A stretch of DNA of 24,859 nt from positions 1 to 24,859 of the forward strand of contig CAYFOI010000022.1 of the NCBI GenBank assembly GCA_964344725.1. Direction: 5' to 3'. A model generated the notes under the pieces. That model saw nothing but the letters and a program-made list of their open reading frames with translations. It did not search any database and had not been told where the DNA came from. This stretch comes from CG2-30-44-17 sp964344725 (lineage in GTDB: Bacteria > Patescibacteriota > Gracilibacteria > UBA1369 > UBA12470). Below, one piece after another: positions 13,240 through 20,600 of the stretch (the first letter of the stretch is position 1; every line of letters begins with the position of its first letter). A program made the position numbers and the translations under genes.

Positions 13240-14976
13240 ATGTCGTCTGGTACTGATGACAATAAGAAGATCGTGTTAACCGACCTTGTGTCTTTGAAGA
13301 CTTTGCAAAGGATGCAGGATAATTTGGCAAATGCTTTGGGGATATCTCTTGGTATTTGGGATATAAAAACTCATGAGCTTGTAACGAAACGGAGTAATAT
13401 GAGTACCTTTTGTGACAAGGCTCGTGGCCATTCTGATTTTGCGAAATTTTGTGGTATTACAGAGAAGGACTTTGAGGAGAAATGTGTGAAATTCAAAAAG
13501 CCATTTATTTTCAAATGTCATGCTGATCTATATGGCTTCACAGTACCTATCTTAGTTAATGGGCAGATAGCTGCTTATTTCAAGGGTGGCCAGATACGAT
13601 TGGCCAATCCTGATATAGAAAAGTGTCGGTATAATGCTGAGAAGTACGGTATTGATTTTGATGATTATCTCGAGAACTACTTGGCTCTACCTTTGTTTAG
13701 CGAGGATAAGTTGAATGCTGTTGTCGAGCTTCTGTCTGTTGTTGCCAATACGATATCTCATTTGGCGTTATCTGGGCAGCTTGCTCAAAACAAAGCTACG
13801 GAGTTAGTTCATCTTAACGATCTTTTGGAAAAAGAGGTTATGAGTAAGACAGAAGAGCTTCGGATGTCAGAGAAGAGGTATAGGTCTATTTTTGACAATG
13901 CCCTTGATATTATTTATACGGTTGGACCTGATGGTATTCTTACCAATATTAACGATGCTGTAGAACCTGTTCTTGGGTATAAAAAAGAAGAGGTTATTGG
14001 TCAGGATTTTTCCAAGTTTTTATGGGACGAAGACGCTCAAGTCCCGAAAGGTTCTTTTTTGGAATTAAAATCAGGTCGCAGAACTGAAACCAAGGGGCTT
14101 CGCTTTAGACTTAAATCCAAGGATGGAAGACCTATCTTTTTTGAGTTGAATAGTAGGGCTACTTACGATAGCGATGGCGATTTCAAATGCATAGATGGCA
14201 TTTTGCGTGATATAGATAGATCTTTGAAGACAGAAAAAGATCTTATTATGGTGAAGGAGAAATACAAGGAGCTTTTTGATTCAATTCGAGATGGGGTTTA
14301 TATGACTGATGAGGAAGGTCGGATACGTGCTTGGAACAAAGGTGCTCTTCGTATACTTGGGCATGATGGGTTGGAAGAGGTTATTGGCAGGCCTATTACA
14401 GATACATACGTGAATCCTGATGACCGCAAAGTATTCTTAAAAAAGCTTGAAAAGGAAGGTTTTATCGAAGATTACTTGGTGCATTTGAAGAAAAAGGACG
14501 GTTCCTATATATATGTCGAATCAACCTCTGCTCTTCTTCATCATAAGGATGGCAAGATTAAAGGTGTTGAAGGCATTTTCCGTGATGTTACTGAGAAAAT
14601 TGAGCTTCAGAAAAAGGTCGAGTTGATGCAGGGATATATGACAAACATGATTGAGCATGCTGGACATGCTATTGTTGGTGTTGGAGTAGACAGAAAAGTG
14701 TTTGTTTGGAACAAGGGTGCTGAAGGTATTTTTGGCTATAAAGCTCATGAAGCTATCGGCCGTGATATTTCTGCCATAATCCCACGAAATTTCAGAGAGC
14801 ATCGTTCACACTTAGTGAAGAAGGTTATTAAGGGTGAGGTTGTTAGAAATGTTAAAGCTGAGCGACTTACTAAGGATGGGGAACGTATAAACATTTCTTT
14901 GACTCTCTCTCCGATCAAAAATGCGGAAGGTGAGGTTGTTGGTATTTCGGCTATATCCGAGAAGATTGGAGGGTAG
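13240..14976 (+). CDS. PocR-domain sensor with three PAS domains and no output domain
   Basis: The product is 578 residues and cytosolic (no membrane segment). An N-terminal PocR domain (about 12-175) has its cysteine pattern C58, C71, C82, C93 and FTVPILVNGQIAAYFKGGQI. A short coiled coil (about 178-212, LNDLLEKEVMSKTEELRMSE) follows. PAS 1 is at about 213-335 (YRSIFDNALDIIYTVGPDG), PAS 2 at about 342-452 (YKELFDSIRDGVYMTDEEG) and PAS 3 at about 463-577 (MIEHAGHAIVGVGVDRKVFV). PocR domains are thought to sense small organic ligands, often upstream of kinase or regulator domains. Here the protein stops just after PAS 3, and only 87 bases separate it from recG, so no histidine kinase, GGDEF or HTH part remains. 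It may signal by protein contact, or be a decayed sensor kinase. It follows tyrS by 45 bases. Confidence 0.88.
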   Translation: MSSGTDDNKKIVLTDLVSLKTLQRMQDNLANALGISLGIWDIKTHELVTKRSNMSTFCDKARGHSDFAKFCGITEKDFEEKCVKFKKPFIFKCHADLYGFTVPILVNGQIAAYFKGGQIRLANPDIEKCRYNAEKYGIDFDDYLENYLALPLFSEDKLNAVVELLSVVANTISHLALSGQLAQNKATELVHLNDLLEKEVMSKTEELRMSEKRYRSIFDNALDIIYTVGPDGILTNINDAVEPVLGYKKEEVIGQDFSKFLWDEDAQVPKGSFLELKSGRRTETKGLRFRLKSKDGRPIFFELNSRATYDSDGDFKCIDGILRDIDRSLKTEKDLIMVKEKYKELFDSIRDGVYMTDEEGRIRAWNKGALRILGHDGLEEVIGRPITDTYVNPDDRKVFLKKLEKEGFIEDYLVHLKKKDGSYIYVESTSALLHHKDGKIKGVEGIFRDVTEKIELQKKVELMQGYMTNMIEHAGHAIVGVGVDRKVFVWNKGAEGIFGYKAHEAIGRDISAIIPRNFREHRSHLVKKVIKGEVVRNVKAERLTKDGERINISLTLSPIKNAEGEVVGISAISEKIGG

Positions 14977-15029
14977 GGCGTATATTAGTGAGGTAGTACC
15001 AAGTGGTATGCTCGTTTAGTATCGAATTA

Positions 15030-15058
15030 TTGTTAAACTGAAGTTGTTTTTGTAGTAT
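15030..15058 (+). promoter_or_regulatory. Predicted recG promoter, leaderless spacing
   Basis: TTGTTA (15030-15035), a 17-base spacer, and TAGTAT (15053-15058) are followed by only five bases before ATG at 15064. The expected transcription start falls on the start codon. No Shine-Dalgarno sequence is present. Confidence 0.5.
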
Positions 15059-15063
15059 ATTTA

Positions 15064-17034
15064 ATGCCTATGCTAGATAGTAAGTTAAAAGACGTTCTCA
15101 GTACTACCAAGAAGCATCTTGCGCTTCTGTCGTCTCTTGGTATCGAAACTGTGCGTGAGTTGCTTATGTATTATCCCAGGACTTATACGGATGAGAGAGA
15201 AAGCGTTAAAGTTGCTGAGATGAAGCTTGACACTGTAAATGTTGTTCAGGGTAAGCTTACGGCTTTTAAAATGCGCAGAGGGAGGAGTGGTATGTATGTT
15301 GGTGAGGGGATTATTTCGGATGAATCTGGTAGCGTGCCGGTGATTTGGTTTAATCAGAAGTATTTGGAGAGGATTCTCAGGGTTGGGCGGAGTTATTATT
15401 TTTCTGGAAAGCTTAAATACGATCGTGGGCGCAGTGTCTTTAATGGGCCGAAAGTTGAGTCTATATCGAAAGACATGCTTCATACTGGTCGAATTGTTCC
15501 AGTTTACCATGAGACCGAAGGGCTTACTTCGAAGTGGCTTAGGGGTAAGGTTTATGGAATTCTTTCTCATACTAAAGAGTTTGAAGACGAGTTGCCTGAG
15601 TTTATCAAGGAAGAGCTGTCTTTGGTTTCTTTAGGTAAAGCTATTTCCGATGTGCATTTTCCTAAAACCGAGGAGGATCTTAATAAGGCGCGCAGGCGTC
15701 TAGCATTTGATGAGCTTTTTGGTTTGCAGCTTAAATACATGAAGATGCGTAAGGCTTGGCGGGATTCTGCCAAAGGTCTTGTTGTTGAGAGGGCTGACGA
15801 CGCGATGAAAGAGTTTGCAGGGGAGCTTGGTTTTACGCTGACAAAAGCGCAAAGACGGACTTTGCTTGAGATTCTGAATGACATGAATAGGGGAGTGCCG
15901 ATGCTTAGATTAGTGCAAGGAGATGTTGGATCAGGTAAGACGGTTGTAGCAGCCTTAGCGGCCCTAAATGCGGTCAAAAGTGGGTATCAAGTTGCATTTA
16001 TGGTACCGACTGAGGTTTTGGCGAAGCAACATTTTAAGAAGTTGAAAACGCAGTTTGACAGGTTTGGCATTAGCTCTGAAATTTTGATTGGTGGGGTAGG
16101 GGGGAAGCAGAAAATTTACGATGGCTTGAAGTCAGGAGAAATCGATATTGTTGTTGGAACGCATGCTTTGATTCAGGAGAAAGTTAAGTTTAAGAAGCTT
16201 GGGCTTGCGATTGTTGATGAGCAGCATCGCTTCGGGGTTGAGCAGCGCAAAACTATTGCAAAACACGGTACGCCACATCTTCTGTCTATGACTGCAACGC
16301 CGATTCCTAGGACGCTTGCTATGATTGTTTATGGTGATCTTGATATTTCTATTATTGACGAATTGCCTCCTGGACGAAAAAAGATTGTGACAAGGATTAT
16401 TCAAGATAATAAACGTGTCGATGCTTATAAATGGATTCGCAAGCAAATTGAGGAGGAAGGTGATCAGGTTTATGTGATTTGCCCTTTGGTTGATGATTCA
16501 GACAAGCTTGAGGAAGTGAGGTCTGTTAAAGCTGAATTCGAGAGGCTTAATGAAGGTGCCTTCAAAGGGCTTAAACTTGGCTTATTGCATGGTCGTATGA
16601 GTTCTCAGGAGAAAGATGAGGTTATGAAGGCTTTCCAGAACGGTGATACACAGGTTCTAGTGTCGACATCTGTTATTGAAGTCGGTGTAGACGTGCCTAA
16701 TGCTACTATTATGATGATTGAAGGTGCTGAGAGATTTGGTTTGGCTCAATTGCATCAGTTCCGTGGACGCGTTGGTCGAGGTGATAAACAGTCTTATTGC
16801 TTCTTGTTGCCGTCTAAATTTACTCCAGAAGGTATTTCTAGGCTTATGGCTCTAGAAAGGAACCATAGCGGGTTTGATTTGGCTGAAATCGACCTCAGTA
16901 TGCGTGGACCTGGAGAGATCTATGGAACTCGTCAAAGCGGTATTCCTGACCTAAAAATAGCTTCTTTTGCTGATAGCGAGCTTATTAAGGTGTCTAGGGA
17001 TATGGCTGCTAGGGTTTTAGAGTTGGAATCTTGA
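15064..17034 (+). CDS. recG: ATP-dependent DNA helicase RecG
   Basis: The product is 656 residues, slightly shorter than typical RecG (about 680-700). The N-terminal wedge/OB region (about 1-160) includes LLMYYPRTYTDERE and FNQKYLERILRVGRSYYFSG. Helicase lobe 1 carries LTKAQRRTLLEIL, Walker A GDVGSGKT (286-293), the DEQH box (385-388) in IVDEQHRFGVEQR, and SMTATPIPRTLAM. Lobe 2 carries STSVIEVGVDVPNA and QFRGRVGRG. The C-terminal TRG motif region (LSMRGPGEIYGTRQSGIPD) couples ATP hydrolysis to fork movement. RecG reverses stalled replication forks and processes D-loops and R-loops. It lies alone between the PAS sensor and a long non-coding stretch. A second ATG six bases in is an alternative start. 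Confidence 0.97.
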   Translation: MPMLDSKLKDVLSTTKKHLALLSSLGIETVRELLMYYPRTYTDERESVKVAEMKLDTVNVVQGKLTAFKMRRGRSGMYVGEGIISDESGSVPVIWFNQKYLERILRVGRSYYFSGKLKYDRGRSVFNGPKVESISKDMLHTGRIVPVYHETEGLTSKWLRGKVYGILSHTKEFEDELPEFIKEELSLVSLGKAISDVHFPKTEEDLNKARRRLAFDELFGLQLKYMKMRKAWRDSAKGLVVERADDAMKEFAGELGFTLTKAQRRTLLEILNDMNRGVPMLRLVQGDVGSGKTVVAALAALNAVKSGYQVAFMVPTEVLAKQHFKKLKTQFDRFGISSEILIGGVGGKQKIYDGLKSGEIDIVVGTHALIQEKVKFKKLGLAIVDEQHRFGVEQRKTIAKHGTPHLLSMTATPIPRTLAMIVYGDLDISIIDELPPGRKKIVTRIIQDNKRVDAYKWIRKQIEEEGDQVYVICPLVDDSDKLEEVRSVKAEFERLNEGAFKGLKLGLLHGRMSSQEKDEVMKAFQNGDTQVLVSTSVIEVGVDVPNATIMMIEGAERFGLAQLHQFRGRVGRGDKQSYCFLLPSKFTPEGISRLMALERNHSGFDLAEIDLSMRGPGEIYGTRQSGIPDLKIASFADSELIKVSRDMAARVLELES

Positions 17035-17121
17035 ATTTAGAATATAGAATTTAGGGGTACGAGTTTTTCGAATTATGCGCCACGCGGATGCGTGTCAAGT
17101 TTTGTGGATTTGTTTTTTTTG

Positions 17122-17155
17122 AAAAGTTTTTGTTTTAAATAAAAACTTTTATTTG
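17122..17155. terminator. Possible recG terminator (AT-rich hairpin)
   Basis: AAAAGTTTTT (17122-17131) pairs perfectly with AAAAACTTTT (17141-17150) across a 9-base loop and is followed by ATTT. The stem has only one G-C pair, so it would be weak. Its position about 90 bases after the recG stop suits a terminator. Confidence 0.35.
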
Positions 17156-17621
17156 AGCTTGTATTAAAAATTAATGAAAAAACGTTTTAAATTCATGTTT
17201 TGTGAAAGTTTGTATTTCGTGGGCGATTAATTTAAATGTGTGAAAAACCGACGTCTAAAAATGCGCTTAGACGTATCAAATGTCGTCTTAATTGCAAAAA
17301 CGCCTTAAATCGAACGTTTTTGGGTTATTGGCTTAGGCAAGCCGTCTGAAAGGGGTGAAGTGTGCTGTTTCAAAGGCTTTCGATGTATTTTGCTGTGCTA
17401 TTGGATGCTTTTTGTAATTACAAGCACAAGCTTTGCACAAGATATATTGTGCGGGATTAGGTGTGTTGCCCTACTCACGTATAAATGTATGCAAAATTGA
17501 TGTTTTGTTTTTTTGCATTTGTGTGGAAAGTTTCTCGCCTGCTTGCAAATATATGGAAATCCCTTGTTTTGATGGCTTTCGAATTAAAAAACTACTCCCC
17601 TCTTCGTCAAACCCTCCTCGA

Positions 17622-17650
17622 TTGCTCAACCTGTAAGTTTCTGGTATAAT
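17622..17650 (+). promoter_or_regulatory. Strong predicted promoter of the giant membrane-protein gene
   Basis: TTGCTC (17622-17627), exactly 17 bases, then a consensus TATAAT (17645-17650). The expected start is near 17657, leaving about 15 untranslated bases before ATG at 17672. This is the best -10 match I found in the window. Confidence 0.6.
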
Positions 17651-17671
17651 AATATGAATTAATTTGAATAT

Positions 17672-20600
17672 ATGGGAGGAACACATGACGACAATAGGCC
17701 TGGGCAGGGTGCAGAGGTAACGCCAGAAGGGTCTCCGGAGAAACAATCTTCTACTGAAGAGTTGGCTCGGCTTGCTCGGGAAGTTATAGAAGGTGTGAGC
17801 ATGGAGTCGCCGGCTTCTAGGGTAATAGACACTGTTAATATTCATGAATCCATTGAAAGTCAGATTTCTAATTTGCAGCATTTGTATTTGGGTTCGGTAC
17901 TACTACTCACCTATTTAATTGAGACTGGCGGACTTGCTAAGTCGATGTCGTTTTCTTTGGATACCTTCCGTAATTTATCTGGTTCTGGGTTGTCTCCTGA
18001 GCAGTATTCTGCTCTTAGGAAGCTTAAGGAAATGGCTTCGGATGGGGCTTCTGTTATTAGTTCGTTCTGGAGTAATGAAGTTATGGGTCATCTGAATGAA
18101 GCTGTTTCTGATACAGTTGTTGCGACTGATGCTGCTAGTGATGTGATTACAGGTGGTACCGAAAGCGAGAATGTTCCTGAGGATAAGAAAGGTATTGTTG
18201 ATACCGTTAAGGGTTTTGCGGAGGATCATCCTTATATTGCCGGAGCTGCTGCTATTGCTGGAGCTGCTGCTGTAGGATATGGGCTTTTTAGAGTCTTTTC
18301 TGCTGCAAAAGATAAATTGGGCGGAGGTTCGTCGTCTTCTGGATCTTCGGAAAGCGTTACGGATACTGTATGGAAATGGGGCACAAGAGCATTTTGGGGA
18401 TTCGCGGCTTTTCAATTGGCTGGCCAGGTTTTAGGGATGGAAGAAGTTCAGAAGTGGCTTAAGAAGAAAGGGCTTGATGTTAATGCAAATAGGCTTTCGA
18501 AGGCGTTGGTGCTTTTTGCAGATTTCAATATCTTGGAAGGTATTGAAACTTTAAAAAGAGGTGTTCGAGATAGTGACGCTGAGGCTAGGCACGAAGATTA
18601 TGCAAATGAATTTGGGCTCGATAACAGCATGAGTATTTGGCTTTGTGCTGATGAGAAATGCAGCGAGCTCCTTGCTCTTGATGACGCATCTCATACTCAT
18701 TCGATAGCAGCACCTTCAATGCTGGCTGACTTGCCTTTGATTGGCAGGATGTTTGCAAATGAAGCTCAGGTAGAAGACGAAAAAAAACTTAGAAGAGGTC
18801 TCGCCAGCATAAGACCTTCGATTGAAGCTATTCCTGGGTGGGAATCTATGACTATTGATGAAGTATTGAAGAAGCTTCCTTCGGATGTTTTAAATAGGGC
18901 TGATGGGGCTAGGGCTCAGAGATCGATGAGCGACTCTGAAAGAGCTACGACTAAGGCGCAGGAAGCTGAACTTGTTGATACGCCGTCTACCGGCTTTGAT
19001 GCAATAATGACTAGTGTCGAATCTCGTGGTTCTATCACTGCGGAACAGAAGAAAGAATTACTCAAGCTAATTGGAGCAAAGGACGTTGAGGGTTCTCTGC
19101 TTAACGACCTTCAAATGCTAGAAGATGCTATTCCTGGCATGTGGGGTACATGGAAAAGCAAGGCTGCGATTGCGTCTATGGGCGCTTTGTTTGGCGTAAG
19201 CGCTGAAGATAGAGACGAGATGGCTGATCTAGTCGAGGCACGAAGCAAGCTTGCTGAGAATGTAGAAACATACATGACAGAAACCGAACTTAAGCTTGTT
19301 CAAACTATTATCACGGATGTCAGGCATTTTAGAGATTTCATCAAGGGGACGCCTCCTGGAGAAGAGATAGACATGACGAAATTCAAGGAGTTCAAGGATC
19401 GTCTCGCAGGGCCTAATGGTGTTTTCCGTCAGATTAAGCTGGCTAGGCAAAGAGCTAATAACGACAATGTGATGACTCAAGATGAGCGCACCAAAGAATG
19501 GACTATCGACGAAGAAGGAAGGGCTACGTTAGAACTTGTTGGATATACGGTACTTGGTTATACGATAGAGGCTTTTGTTTCACCTGATGCGACTGCTGGC
19601 GACAAGGCGATTGGACTTACTATGACCGCTACTTCTACCGTTGGGGTTGGTCTTGCCGCACGGTATATATACAAGCATCCTTTGGATGCTGCAGTATTCC
19701 CGATGAGAGCTACAGGCTTTACTAGAGCAAAGGCTCACGAAGTTATATTAAGAAGTATTAGGCGGAGGCTGGATGCTGGTACTTATACACTTGCAGAAGC
19801 TCAGAGAGCAAAAAAATATGTCTTAGATATTCAAACTCATTACGGCGCTGGCAATAGAGGTGGCCTTAATTTGGTTTCTGAATCTACTGGGTCTCAAATC
19901 CATAGTATTGCTAGCGACTTATTGTCTAGATTCCGTGACGAAGTCGAAGCTGGCTATGGCGTTGCAGAAGAGACGCGGCGTGTAGCCAGAGCGCTTCAGA
20001 TGGGCGGGGACGATGCAGAAAGAATTATCAGGCAGTTTTCTCAGTATGATGAACTCGGCATGAGTGCTGATGAGCTTACAGATCTTGCTCGGCAAGAGAT
20101 GGTTGCTGGCAGGCTTGATAAATTCGTGGATACTCTTATGGCGGCTCGTGGCACGGCTGGTGCTACCGACGATATCGTAGATGTTAGTAGGATTACCGTT
20201 GCAAGACATCATCTTAGAGCCTTGCGCGTGCACTTGAGTACCGTTCCAGCTAGGACGGCTGAAGTCGTCGCCCAAAACAAAGCCTTGGTACAAGCTCTTG
20301 ATGATGCGGGCATAAAAGTGTCCAGTTCCGTGGCTAGAAACCTCCTAAGGAGGTCCCCTAGCCTAATTAACATTATCGATCCTGATGTTGTTGGCAATCC
20401 TGTTAGAGGACCACGTGTTGTGGGCAGAGAGGTAAGAAAACTTAAAGAAGCTATGCATGTGAGTAATGTTGACGACATAGCTAAAAAAGCTACTGTAGCC
20501 ATGAGAGCTCAGCAGGCACTTCTCGTTATTGGGATTGTCGTTGACATCTTCTCAATAGGGATGTCCCTTTATAGAATCAAGGATCTTCAAGAGATAATCG

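Larger units (their letters stand above)
17035..17671. other. 637-base gene-free region dense in inverted repeats
   Basis: No convincing gene is present on either strand. A chain of symmetric sequences is visible: 17122-17131/17141-17150 (10 pairs), ACGTCTAA/TTAGACGT (17251-17258/17267-17274), AAAAACG/CGTTTTT (17296-17302/17315-17321), GGCTT/AAGCC (17330-17334/17339-17343), the 12-bp palindrome TTGTAATTACAA (17412-17423), GCACAA/TTGTGC (17435-17440/17447-17452), and ATGCAAAA/TTTTGCAT (17489-17496/17511-17518). A GAATTTAG direct repeat lies just after recG. The part from about 17250 to 17520 could be a structured RNA gene or an array of protein-binding sites. I find no tmRNA, RNase P or SRP RNA signature. 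Confidence 0.5.

Noticed and set aside
15085..15570. 161-codon minus-strand frame inside recG
   Set aside because: Antisense shadow of recG with no recognisable motifs.
17433..17636. 67-codon plus-strand frame upstream of the giant gene
   Set aside because: Composition is Cys/Phe-rich and unlike a protein, it overlaps inverted repeats, and it runs into the promoter of the giant gene.
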